Positions 1 through 11,196 of a stretch of DNA of 64,000 nt are shown piece after piece. A program made the position numbers and the translations under genes. The DNA lies in NCBI GenBank assembly GCA_030620095.1, contig JAUTXW010000139.1, forward strand, positions 1,318,501 to 1,382,500, given 5' to 3'. The stretch comes from Kuschelorhynchus macadamiae. Taxonomy: Eukaryota; Arthropoda; Insecta; Coleoptera; Curculionidae. The notes below the pieces were generated by a model that was given only the letters and a program-made list of their open reading frames with translations, was not told the origin of the DNA and made no database searches. Numbering within the stretch: position 1 is the stretch's first letter; the number at the start of each line of letters is the position of its first letter.

Positions 1-383
1 TGCGTACGTTCACTAAAAAGAAAAACATATTGTACTTCTCTCAAGCTGGACTTTTCAAAGAAATATGTGTTTTTTTAATTATTAGAAAAAAGATGGGAAT
101 CTTAAAACGTAGAAGTGTTACATATCTTCAGAATTCTTTAAGGTTAGGTTATTTTAGATAATAGCTTTATTTAATCGAAAATACATTTTAAAATAAAACT
201 TACAATTTCAGTAATTTACGTCCAGAATATAATACAAAGGAAAATTATGCTATTTATTTAAACATTCAAATCAAATGCTTGTGCTTCGACACTAATTACT
301 CTCATTTTCAGGACCAAATTCTTCTGACTAAATAGTTAACAATCCCAGTATACGAAAATTTTTTTTTTAACAAAAACTTAAAG
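1..383. other. AT-rich stretch without recognisable gene
   Basis: No ORF of useful length, repeat family or RNA gene is visible. Several poly-T runs and short AT-rich words are present, and nothing marks it as regulatory. Confidence 0.6.
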
Positions 384-484
384 GGCTATGTACAGGAAAA
401 AGAGCTTTCACGACTTTAGTTAATTAAAAAATCATATTTCTTGGGATTAGACCGTGTTAAATTGGAATTACTTCTACGAAATCG

Positions 485-830
485 AATCTCTCCGCAGCCA
501 GCTTCCAGCAGATAAAGGCAACGCCAAAGTTGTCATGGACAAAACGGAATACGTGGAAATTAACTTTTGGACAACAACACCTATGAAGTTATGCAGGCAA
601 ACCCTACAAGTAGTATAGAAAGACGCATCACCAATCTGATTAACGCATCCAGTCTACCACCAGCGGAAAAGAAATCATTAAAACCAAGTAGTTCCAAGAT
701 CCCCAGGTTCTAAGGTCTTCCCAAGATATATAAGAACATTATACCACTTCGACCGATCGTCAGTGCAATAGACTCGCCTATATACAAACTAGGTAAATAT
801 ATTTGAAGTCTTAGTGCAATTACTCGAAAA
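485..830 (+). pseudogene. Penelope-like RT, N-terminal part (frameshifted)
   Basis: Translating across several frames recovers the conserved Penelope-type upstream motif: a Pro-Ala-Asp-Lys-Gly-Asn core followed by a Val-Val-Met-Asp-Lys segment near 510-545. Further on come a segment ending in Gly-Leu-Pro-Lys-Ile-Tyr-Lys and an Arg-Pro-Ile-Val-Ser segment near 705-775. The frame changes around 560 and 700, and at least one in-frame stop is present. Order and spacing match the region just before the fingers and palm of a Penelope-like reverse transcriptase. It continues into the fragment starting near 863. Confidence 0.7.
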
Positions 831-862
831 ATAGATTCTTAATAAAACTTAAGGCAATCAGG

Positions 863-1270
863 TTGGATCCCGAAGATATTGTCAGTTTCGATGTAGAATC
901 ACTATACATAAATGTTGCTGTCAACGACTCAATTTCCATTATATCGGACATATTGAATCATAAAAATCTTGATAATAGCTTAATAGTCCTAGTGGAAGCT
1001 TATCTTAGATCTACTTATTTCATTTTTCAAGGAATTTTTTATGAACAATCTTCGGGGGCACCTATGGGATCTCATCAACCGCTTGTAGTAGGGAATATCT
1101 TTATGGAAGCCTTTGATGATATTGCTCCTCTAAAACCAAAACACTGGTTCAGATATGCTGATAACACTTTTGTTGTTTGGCCTCATGGACAGGATATCTT
1201 TATATTTCTAGACCACCTTAATCAACGACATGATAATATTAAATTTACAATAGAAATTATGTCCAACTAA
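863..1270 (+). pseudogene. Penelope-like reverse transcriptase, palm region
   Basis: This open stretch of about 135 codons has the palm motifs of a Penelope-like reverse transcriptase. A Phe-Asp-Val-Glu-Ser-Leu-Tyr motif with the first catalytic aspartate is near residue 9. A Gly-Ala-Pro-Met-Gly-Ser motif follows near residue 65. The usual Tyr-X-Asp-Asp box near residue 98 reads Tyr-Ala-Asp-Asn. Loss of the second aspartate should abolish polymerase activity. A Trp-Pro-His-Gly segment and an Asn-Ile-Lys-Phe-Thr segment downstream are also typical of the family. It ends at a stop before the thumb, and coding resumes in other frames. Confidence 0.8.
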
Positions 1271-1691
1271 TGATACAATCCCTTTCTAAATGTATTTGTT
1301 TAAAGGAAGGAAAATGTTAGATTAGAACATTCTGCGTATAGAAAACCGGCGCATACAAATAGATACTTAAATGCAAATTCCCGCCACCATGTAGCACAAA
1401 ATAAATCGGTTATTAGCTCACTAGTACTTAGAGCCATTTCGATTTCTAATTAAGAGTCTTCAACATCGGAAACATCGAAACTGACCGAAGCTCTGAGAGG
1501 AAATGGGCATTGCACTGAAGATATTACGCGTTCAGTTAAAAGATACAGTAATCCAACTCCGCGAAGGGAGAGTGATAAGGAGCCACCGTTAGGTAATCTT
1601 GTTTTTCCCTACATGCATGTCACTATGGACAAAATAGGCCGATTACTTCTGCGACCCAACATACGTAAAATCTTCGATACACATAAGAAGA

Positions 1692-2020
1692 TTGGACAAT
1701 GCTTGCGATCTCCGAAAGAACTTATACCAAACAGAAGGAGTATATAAAATTCCTTGCTCCTGTGGAGAAGTGCATGTAAGGGAAACAGGACTCTCAATAT
1801 CAACTGGACTTAAGGAACATGAACGATGTATTAAAAAGAAACAAAGGGCTCAATCGGCTGTAGCTGAACACCAGTATACCACTGGCCATATTATAAATGT
1901 AAAAGAAACAAAGGTTATAGCATCGGTTCCAGGATTTTATAAATGAAAAATTAGAGAATCTATTGAAATTTTTAAACACCCAAAGAACTTCAATAGAGAT
2001 ACGGATTACGGTCAATATCA
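1692..2020 (+). pseudogene. Penelope-like GIY-YIG endonuclease domain
   Basis: The ORF at 1692-1946 contains Gly-Val-Tyr-Lys-Ile-Pro-Cys-Ser-Cys-Gly, the Penelope form of the GIY half. About ten residues later comes a Val-Arg-Glu-Thr-Gly segment where the YIG half is expected, followed by Leu-Lys-Glu-His-Glu-Arg and a Thr-Gly-His motif. This endonuclease normally nicks the target during integration. The Tyr-Ile-Gly box is eroded (Val-Arg in place of Ile-Gly), and the reading frame breaks at 1946, although recognisable C-terminal coding continues to about 2020. It lies downstream of the RT as expected. Confidence 0.75.
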
Positions 2021-2234
2021 CAAGTGAAAACCGATCTTAAGACAGGGTCACGATTCGACCAATCGGGAACAATAGCCCGCCTGAATCTTTCCGAGCTCAT
2101 TCAATATTCATGTCTCGTAGAGTAAAGATCCTTGAAGATACCTCGTGCAATCGAAGGTGAAATGTCGGATAGTACATCCAATTTGACACGGTCTAATCCC
2201 AAGAACCATGGTTTCTTAATAGGCTATGTACAGG

Positions 2235-2640
2235 GTGCACTAAATTCATCGAAATAGAGACCTCAGAAACCTTAAGAAGTCAATTAAATTAAGCAAATAT
2301 TTAAAAAAATCTGAGTAATTTCGGAAATATTCGAAAAAACGAAAATCGATTTTTTTTTATTCTATTTTTTTTGACGTATTTTCCAAAGGAAGCGCAAAAT
2401 AAATAACACTCCAAACATTGATACTTTTATCCATTATAAGCTGATATAATCAAATTGAAAAGCCGAGCCACCTCTTTGAGGAAAGATCATCAACTCATTT
2501 TTTTAAATACGGTCCTGGATTAGTAACTTCACTTTTAAACAGTCCCCCTTGAGCAGCACTGAGCATGTCTTGTTAGTTGAAAGCGCTGTGCTATTATCTT
2601 CTGGATATTGGGCACGTTATACAGACATACTTTCGTATTT
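2235..2640. other. Spacer, no gene seen
   Basis: AT-rich sequence between the Penelope-like relic and the first ATGGCGG repeat. No ORF or repeat family is recognised. Confidence 0.5.
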
Positions 2641-3404
2641 TATTACTACTTGTAAAAAGGAATTATTGTAATCGTGAACAAATCACCCTCCGACATTTTT
2701 GCGGATCTTCACGTTTCAGGCTCCGTAAATACCGAAAAACATGTTTTCTCAATTCCGCCGGTCTGTTGGTATGTCGGTCTGTCTGGTAGCGGTATAGCTA
2801 ACTAAACTAAAAATTACTTATCCGGTCGGCTTCAAATTTTAGTCAAAAATTAAAAATTAAAGAACTACTCATTGGAGAAGAATTAAGTGTAATCGTGAAA
2901 AAAATTACCCTCTCAGGTTTTACATATATATTCACGTTTTAGCGTCCCTAGATGACAAAAAACATGTTTTCTCAAATCCATTGATGTGTCTCTTTCTCAG
3001 TTTGCAGCATAGCAAAAAACTACTTACCCGATTGACAATTTTTTTTTTAATTAAAGGTCATATGTGAATGAACTAGTAAAATTTTGGTAAAAATCCAATA
3101 TGGCGGAACAAAATGGCGGCCTAGTTAAATGTTAAAAAAATGATTACTAAAAAACTAATTATCCAATTTACCTCAAGTTTTGCATAAAAATCATGTTACA
3201 CGTATGAAACAACTGATATAATTTTGATACGAATCCATAATGGCGGTATAATAAAATATTTAAACAGTTCGGCCTCAAAAAACTGCCTATTAGATTAATT
3301 TCAAATTTTGTGCAAAAATTAACTGTGGTATACGTAAGAACTAAATTGTGGTATGAATTCAAGATGGCGGCCAAATGAATTGTTTGTAATAGTGAAAAAA
3401 ACAC
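2641..3404 (+). repeat. ATGGCGG dispersed repeat, copy 1
   Basis: First copy of a modular repeat that recurs over a dozen times in the window. The order is a GTAATCGTGAAAAAA head, a 'ttcacgttt' box, a (GTCT)n-like stretch, a 'ctacttacccgattgac' box, and then up to three subunits of about 170 bp. Each subunit ends in a paired ATGGCGG block such as AATGGCGGAACAAAATGGCGG. Stops occur in all frames, so no protein is encoded. The family is unknown to me. Confidence 0.8.
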
Positions 3405-3965
3405 TTAAAAGTTTATTAACCGCTTAAATGGGTAATAACTGCAATGCCCAAAAACTTGAAAATTGTGAGTTTATTCGTCATTTGTTGTAAAGAAAAACTG
3501 TATTCCATTTATTAGCCACTTTTATGTGCTTCATTTGACGTTCGTAAACGACGTTGATACTAACGCCAAATTTTACAGTTAAACGTATTATAGAAAAGAA
3601 GATGACTTAGAGATATATTTTTAAAACCTCATTACAATTTTCGTTAGATTATGCAACGCAGATCATATTAGATGTTTCTTGACCACAAAACATTTTATTT
3701 GCAGCCTTTTTGTAAATAAATCATTTAGACCTTATGAATAGTCTTTAGACAGAAAAACAAATTATTGGAAATAATTCATTTGGTATCGTAAAATAATGCT
3801 CGCTTATTTTATATATGCGACCACAGCCTTTCACAAAAAAAATAATCAGATATTTAAAAAATTTAAATTATTAGACTATTTTAAAACATAAATATGACCT
3901 AATATATATTTTTAAAAACCCTATGTTTAATTTAATAATACAAAATATAATTATACAGGGTATTC
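3405..3965. repeat. Long direct duplication, copy A
   Basis: This segment, from 'aaaagtttattaac' to a terminal TATACAGGG, is repeated in the same orientation at 9665-10085. Both copies directly follow an ATGGCGG repeat. The second copy lacks about 70 bp. The sequence is non-coding, and the duplication implies a larger unit containing both parts. Confidence 0.7.
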
Positions 3966-4039
3966 CAAGTACCAAGGCCTGAAAATTATTTAATCTTTGC
4001 CATTAAACAGTAAACTTTCTCACGCGGCGCAGTGAGGCC

Positions 4040-4454
4040 TAAACAAAAATGTCAGTTCGCAGCATAGCCAAAAACTACTTACCTGATTGACTTCAATTTT
4101 TTTTTAATTAAATTTTGGTAAAAATCCAATATATCGGAACAAAATAGCGGCCTAGTTAAATGTTAAAAAAATTATTACTAAAAAACTAATTATCAAATTT
4201 AGCTTAATTGTTGCACAAAAATCAAGTAATACGTATGAAACAACTAGTATGAACTCTTTGTAATCATGAAAAAAATACCCTCTCAGGTTTTACATATCTT
4301 CACGCATCGGTCGGTCCGTCTGTGTGTCAGTTCGCTGCATATCAAAAAAATACTTACGCGATTGACTTCAAAAGTGTCGTATGTGAATGACCTGGAAAAT
4401 TTTAGTAAAAATCCATGATGGCAGAACAAAATGGCGGCTTAGTGAAATGTTAAA
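4040..4454 (+). repeat. ATGGCGG repeat copy 2, left part
   Basis: Same module order as copy 1, including AATCATGAAAAAAATACCCTC near 4263 and ATGGCAGAACAAAATGGCGGC near 4419. It stops inside the 'gaaatgttaaa' link and resumes after 5665, so a transposon is inserted in it. Confidence 0.7.
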
Positions 4455-5664
4455 CAAATAAATAATTGTTCCAAGCTATAAGCTACCGAATTTTAATTAA
4501 ACATAAAACATACTGAAATGTATTATTTTTTACAAACCTTTATTATAATGAGACGCAAACATATTTACAATTACGTATGAAAAAAATTATCTGCCAAATG
4601 GCTACCGCGGCTTCTTTGGAGCGATTTGACCCTTTTGTTAAATTTTTTAATAATATTCGTGCACATTTGTGGTTCAATCTCGCGGATTATCCGTCGAATC
4701 TCACAGTTCAGTTCTTCAATCGCCTGCGGATTATTGGCGTATACTTTACTTTTAACATGGTCGCAAAGAAAGTAGTCCAGTGGTGTCAAGTCACACGATC
4801 TAAGCGGCCAATTAACATCACTATTTCTTGAAATGATGTCTCTGAACTGTCGTCTTAATAACACCATCGTTCCGTTGTTCGTATGGCATGTCGCACCATC
4901 TTGTTGACACTACTTATCTTGCAAATCCATATGAATTAATTTTGGCCATAAAAGTCCGTTATCATGTACCACCATTTACCGTCAGGGCTTGGCCGTCATA
5001 TTTTCAAAAAAATACGGCCCGATTATGCCTTCGGCCCATAAAGCTGGCTTTTCATGAATTTGTCGTGAATTTTCACTACCTCAAATGCGAAAATTTCGGT
5101 TGTTGACATACCTGTTAGGATAGAAATGAGTTTCTAAAAATGATCTTGCAAAAATCGGTGTGACGTGCTTTTTCTTGACATACCTAATATTTAGCAGTAT
5201 ATAATCTGCTGGCTTCAATTTCTGTGTCAACTGAATTCGCTACATGGTGCTCTGACTAAGATTTAGTTGATGCGAACGGCGTGGAATTGACATTCCTGAA
5301 TTTTCAGCTACTCTTTTACGAACCCGGCCAATATTTGGAGCTGATTGGGTTAACGGGTACGAACAGGTATCTTAACATTCTCTATAGATCCAGTTTAATA
5401 AAATTTACTCACTAAATTACGAATTGTTTTTTTGTTTGACCAGTATTTGGACCGAAAAAAATTACGAAGTCCTCGAAATGTGTTTATTATAGAGTCTCCA
5501 TTTTGGTAATAAGTGTTTACATCACAAACAAGTTGTTGAACAGCATATCGATCCATGGTTTAGATTATACTAGAATCTAGATAAGAAGTTTATATACCAA
5601 CGATCGAACATAGTTGCCGCATGTAAAATAAGGCCTGAAACATCCGATACGTACTGATGGAAAA
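4455..5664 (-). mobile_element. IS630/mariner-type DNA transposon relic, nested in ATGGCGG repeat
   Basis: The roughly 1.2-kb interruption of an ATGGCGG repeat is occupied almost entirely by a decayed transposase on the minus strand. Repeat consensus resumes at once on both sides ('gaaatgttaaa' on the left, 'aaaaaactaattatcc' on the right), so the ends are placed by comparison with uninterrupted copies. I could not find clean terminal inverted repeats. Confidence 0.6.
4571..5556 (-). pseudogene. IS630/mariner-type transposase (DUF4817-like N-terminus)
   Basis: The start at 5556 begins with Met-Asp-Arg-Tyr and a helix-turn-helix region resembling the DUF4817-like N-terminus of insect mariner-type transposases, with Lys-Thr-Ile-Arg-Asn-Leu-Val in the recognition helix. 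A stop follows within 70 codons and frames change in the middle. The last 98 codons (4867-4571) are open and contain the third catalytic-region signature, Asp-Leu-Thr-Pro-Leu-Asp-Tyr-Phe-Leu. They end in a typical Arg-Gly-Ser-His-Leu C-terminus. The family cuts and pastes DNA at TA targets using a DDE/D centre. Stops and frameshifts make this copy dead. Confidence 0.8.
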
Positions 5665-6090
5665 CCCGCTGTTAATAAAAAACTAATTATCCAATTTATC
5701 TCAAAATTTGCACAAAAAGTAAGTATTACATAGAAATAAACTGGTAACATTTTGGTACGAATCCAAGGTGGCAAAATACCCTGAAAAAATTACTTTTTTG
5801 TGCAAGTATTGAGGGTGACATATGTGTACCTGTAAAATTTTGAAATAAATTCAATATGGCAGAACTAAATGGCGGCCAAATAATATTTTAAAAAATCAAC
5901 GTAACAAAAATTTTCTTTTTCAATTGACTTGAATTTTTGCACAAAAATTAAAATTAAAGGTGATATAGGGATAAATTGGTACGAAATCAACATGGAAGTA
6001 TTTATGTGTTACTGAGTGACTATATGCGGAACTAAATTGGGTCAGACTTCACTATTCCTAATAAAAAAAAAGAATTATACCGAGGGATAT
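5665..6090 (+). repeat. ATGGCGG repeat copy 2, right part
   Basis: Continues the interrupted copy from the 'ctaattatccaattt' box through two more paired blocks (ATGGCAGAACTAAATGGCGGC near 5857). It reaches the conserved end of the family, 'ttcactattcctaataaaa' followed by CGAGGGA near 6081-6087. Confidence 0.7.
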
Positions 6091-6795
6091 AACCTAATAA
6101 TGACACTGATCAGTGAGAAAAGGGCGGCATTAATACATACAGATCAATTTATTGTAGTTTAGAATAAGATACAAATATGGCTGTTTTCTTAACAGCTACT
6201 GGACATACAATCAGATATACGTCAATAAGGCCCTGTTCAATATACTTTTTCTCTTTAAAATGCACTTTAGTATTAACTTTAGCAACATCAACAACGGCAA
6301 ATCTTACCTTAAAATATCATAGCCTATCTAAGATTCTGAATGTATTTGGAAATCTAATTTAATCACGTTTTTTTTTAAATTCTCTTGTCTAGTAGGGGCC
6401 CGAATTCTTGGGGGCCCGGTTTCTGAAACTAACTCTGCCATTAATACTATTGTTCAAAAGATTTCCGTCATGCCTTAAAAAAGCATTGAAGACTATTCCC
6501 AACATTTGTTGCAACTCTTGAGTTTGTTTATAAGTCGATGGTTTGCCCTGTATATTTTGCTTTTTCAATGTTCCACAAGAATATGTCGAGAACCAACTGA
6601 TCTGACGGTCTGGTAGGCCAACTTACAAATATTTTTCAAAAATAATAAATGTTTGATATTTCCTCTCTTACATTTACAAGTATTAGAAAATACCAATCTG
6701 TGTTCAATTCTCTTTTGCAATAACTTTATTTCCAAACATAATACAAAGAAGGAAATATAAAACTCAAATCTACATTGCTTTAGTAAAAAATTGAA
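6091..6795. other. Spacer without supported gene
   Basis: A 61-codon open frame at 6177-6362 has no recognisable motif and biased AT-rich codons, so I do not support it. Nothing else stands out. Confidence 0.5.
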
Positions 6796-7475
6796 TTTTT
6801 ATGAATATTTCCTTTTAGTAGGAATAGTGTAAGTGTGACCCAAATAAGTTCAGTACATAGTTTTTTAGAAACGCATTATATTGTCTTTTCAAAGATTTTT
6901 ATTGGGAGCCATTTTGTTTCTTCATATTGGTTTCCTAAAAATATTTTACTAGTTTTTACCTATGCCACACTTGATTTTTGAGCATAATTTCAAATAAATT
7001 CAATAAGTACTTTTTACATTGACACACACACCATAATTTTGTTACGTCATGTTGAATTCCTACCAGTTTATTCCTATATCACATTTAATTTTCCTGCAAA
7101 ATTTAAAATCAATTGAATAAGACTTTTATTACGTTGATTTAAAAAAAAAATGACCACCATTTTGCTCCACCTTGAATTCTTAATACACGTATACATGCTT
7201 CACAAAATTTGAAATTAATCTACTAATAGTGTTTTCAGGCTACTTTTTAAATCTTTTATTAGGCCGCCACTTTGTTCTGTTATCTTATATTTATATCAAA
7301 ATATTACCTGTTGATTCTTATATAGCACTATACCGCCATCTTGTTCCGGTAAATTAGATTTTTACCAAAATATTAGCAGGTCATCCCACATGACCAGTTG
7401 AGTAGTTTTTAAGCTATGCCGAACTGACAGGCAGACAAACCGACAGCAAAATTGATAAAGCATATTTTTGACATT
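6796..7475 (-). repeat. ATGGCGG repeat copy 3 (inverted)
   Basis: Read on the minus strand this begins near the (TA)n tract and ends at the conserved 'cactattcctactaaa' tail near 6820. GCCGCCACTTTGTTCTG and GCCATCTTGTTCCGG blocks are the reverse complements of the paired ATGGCGG blocks. Confidence 0.75.
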
Positions 7476-7483
7476 TAGAAACG

Positions 7484-7965
<482 letters not shown>

Positions 7966-8078
7966 GGAATAACTTGTTTTTCTTGGACCTTCCTTTATAT
8001 ATGATTACTTTTTATTTTCTTGGGTTAGGGTCCTCGTGAATTAAATTAACACATTTCGTTTGACAGAACTCATGTTAT

Positions 8079-8125
8079 AAAGTTTTGACGTTTCGATCAA
8101 CTTGGTGATCTTCATCAGAATACAA
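8079..8125 (-). ncRNA. Hammerhead-like ribozyme core (Penelope type), isolated
   Basis: On the minus strand there is CTGATGA, one extra A, a GATC...GATC stem with an 8-nt loop, and then GAAACGTC. This matches the CUGANGA / stem II / GAAA order of a hammerhead core, with stem III reduced to the self-complementary ACGT. Stem I is weak here (two good pairs). Hammerhead motifs are known from Penelope-like element termini. No reverse transcriptase is attached, so this is probably a solo terminus. The function is inferred only. Confidence 0.5.
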
Positions 8126-8292
8126 TTTTTGGTCTCATTAAAACCAAAATCCGAAGATTATGTCAATATAAGACAATACAACATTTTTAAAAATTCTACA
8201 CTAAGTTTGTACATATATAAACTAACAAACACGAAAACAACGAAAACGACTACTGACTTATTTTACCATGTTCTGAAAGAGGAACATGGTAC

Positions 8293-8310
8293 ATATATAT
8301 ATATATATAA

Positions 8311-8379
<69 letters not shown>

Positions 8380-8382
8380 TAT
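8293..8382. repeat. (TA)n microsatellite
   Basis: About 90 bp of TA repeats with two AAATG or AAAT interruptions, next to the inverted ATGGCGG copy that follows. Confidence 0.95.
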
Positions 8383-8394
8383 AAAGAGTTATTT

Positions 8395-8985
8395 TTTTCA
8401 TATTACAAAAATTTTATTTGGCCGCCATTTAGTTCCGCCATACTGAATTAGTACCACAGTTTTACTAGTTTATCTATCTTATACCACAATTAGTTATAGT
8501 ACACAATTTGAAAGCAGTTCATTAAATAACTTTTCCGGCTTTTAAGGCCTCCAATTTGTTCCGCCATCTTGGATTCGTACCAAAATTTTACTAGTTGTTT
8601 CCTTCATAATACTTGATTTTTGTGCAAAATTTGAGATACATTGGATTTTAGTACTTTTTTAGTAATTTTTTTTTAACATTTCACTAAGCCGCCATTTTTG
8701 TTTTGGAATATTGGATTTTCACTAAAATGTTACCAGGGCATCCACATATGACCCTTAATGTTTGACCAAAATTTGAAGTCAATCAGTAAAGACGTTTTAG
8801 CTATGCCGCGAACGGACAGACCGACAGATAGACAGGCAGACAGACAGGTAGACCGAGGGAACCGAGAAAACACGTTTTTCGGCATCTAGGGGCCCTGAAA
8901 CGTAAAGATCAGAAAAAATCTCGGAAGGTGATTTTTTATTACAATTATATTACAATACTACCCTTTTACAAAGGAAGTAAAAACT
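8395..8985 (-). repeat. ATGGCGG repeat copy 4 (inverted)
   Basis: The full module order is visible on the minus strand. GGCCGCCATTTAGTTCCGCC is near 8418, GCCGCCATTTTTGTTTTGG near 8690, and the head ends at the 'tactacccttttacaaaggaagtaaa' hairpin near 8957-8985. It abuts copy 5 in the opposite orientation, giving a head-to-head pair. Confidence 0.8.
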
Positions 8986-9610
<625 letters not shown>

Positions 9611-9654
9611 GTTTCGGGTAACAGAAATTTACCGATTTTTTTATATTGAAAACG

Positions 9655-10085
9655 TAAATTTATTTTTTAAAAGTTTATTAACTGTTTAAAATATTTAAAT
9701 GGTAATAACCGTAATGCCCAAAAACTTAAAAAAAATTTATTCGCCATTTATTGTAAAGAAATACTAACTCCGAATTTTTCAGATAAACTTATTGTAAAAA
9801 AGAAATATTTTTTGAATACCTCATTATAATTTTTGGTAAATTGTGCAACGCAGACTCTCATATTATATGTTTCTTGATCAAAAAACATTTTATTTGTAGC
9901 CTTTTTGTAAAAAAAACATTAAGACCCTATAAACAGTTTTTAGGCCGAAAAATAAATAAATTTAATTAAAATAATGTACTGGATATGGTAAAAAAATGTG
10001 CGACCACAGCCTTCTACAAAAAAAAATTAAAATTTTAAAAAGCCTATGTTAATTTAATAATACAAAATATAACTATACAGGGACT
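9655..10085. repeat. Long direct duplication, copy B
   Basis: Second copy of the segment at 3405-3965, in the same orientation and again directly after an ATGGCGG repeat. It carries an internal deletion near 9760 and the same CTATACAGGG end. Confidence 0.7.
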
Positions 10086-10660
10086 TCCTTTATAGATTTT
10101 AGTTTTAAGTTACTCTTAAATTATTGTAGCTGCTAATAATCAAATATCTCATGATTTTGTACTCATCTAAGTACAGTAATAAATTAGAGTATATTTATTT
10201 ATAAGGGTCGATATAACGATCATTATGAGAATAGCTGTAGATATTATCAGACGAGGCGTCAGCTGAAGCTGCTATCACGGTGTGTCTCATGATAGTTTTC
10301 GATCCGAATAAGATTCAAATCTTTATCGTCTCCCATCAGTTGCGTCAAACATTGTGCAAATTTTGTTAAAAATATTCCCGAAAAGGAGTCGTTTTCTCGT
10401 TGCTAACTTGGTTGTTTCAGGACTACAACTCTAATGAATCCATTAAAGTACTCAGTCCAAAAGAATGTACTATTTTTACACTAAAAATAACATTCAAAGT
10501 GATACTTTTCCGCACGTAAAAACAGTAACAACATCGCGAAGCGGATAAGCTTTAAAGAAGGGAAAGAGACTTTTAAATACGTATATTTTTATTTTAACGC
10601 GAAACAGAAAAACATTTTAGAATTACAGCAATGCAATTTACAGCATGTTGTAAATTTGTG
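10086..10660. other. Spacer, no gene seen
   Basis: No supported ORF or known repeat. Base composition is slightly less AT-rich around 10250-10420. Confidence 0.5.
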
Positions 10661-10665
10661 GCGGA

Positions 10666-10996
10666 TTACAATTGACTTCCTGAGGAAACAGACGACAATT
10701 CATGATTCATTAGTGTGAGGGAATTTAAGGAACTTGGTATTTCATCAGTTTTTTCAGGACTATAGTCCAAGATCTTGTTGAATAGCCCTCTTTTGTATGT
10801 TGTAGATTCCTCGATAAAATTCTCGGCAACAGCAGTTGATTTCCAGCCTTCCAAGCATTTCCTTGTCCCGAATTGGCCAGAAAACTTGCTGACGACCGTC
10901 GAAAACTATTCCACCGGAAAGCGGAAGTTTTGAATAAGTAGCAATTTCGGATAACAGTTTTTCAAAACTGCTTATTCCAACGCATTGTGCGGCCAT
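10666..10996 (-). pseudogene. Unrecognised coding fragment with one frameshift
   Basis: Two overlapping minus-strand frames (10996-10760 and 10854-10666) join smoothly if one base is gained or lost near 10855. Together they give about 110 codons with ordinary amino-acid composition, starting Met-Ala-Ala-Gln-Cys. The downstream frame contains a Trp-Lys-Ser-Thr-Ala segment and ends in Ser-Gly-Ser-Gln-Leu. I recognise no domain. Codon use is less AT-biased than the flanks, which suggests former coding function. It could be a host gene exon or part of a transposon. Confidence 0.35.
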
Positions 10997-11196
10997 TTTC
11001 CCTTTTTATAGTTTAGGAATAATCTTTGGTTTAATGTCTCTGATGGTTGTAAAAGAGTGTATTTTTTTATACAACTGTAACTATGTCCCATTATTAATTT
11101 CTTACGATACCATGAAAAACCTAGGACAATAATTATTTTCTGATCCTCGAAATTTTACGAAAATAACACTTGAGGAAATTACACCGACAATTTATC

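Larger units (their letters stand above)
384..2234 (+). mobile_element. Decayed Penelope-like retroelement
   Basis: The block reads as a degraded Penelope-like element: reverse transcriptase pieces followed by a GIY-YIG endonuclease piece, all on the plus strand. A 26-bp inverted repeat with one mismatch lies at 440-465 and 2178-2203, bounding the coding part. A 13-bp direct copy of GGCTATGTACAGG lies at 384-396 and 2222-2234, just outside. The inverted pair fits the inverted terminal repeats known in Penelope-like elements, and the direct pair could be a long target duplication. The N-terminal part of the reverse transcriptase is missing and many frameshifts and stops are present, so the copy is inactive. 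Confidence 0.75.

Noticed and set aside
1609..2021. Minus-strand frames over the Penelope endonuclease
   Set aside because: Antisense shadows of the GIY-YIG fragment.
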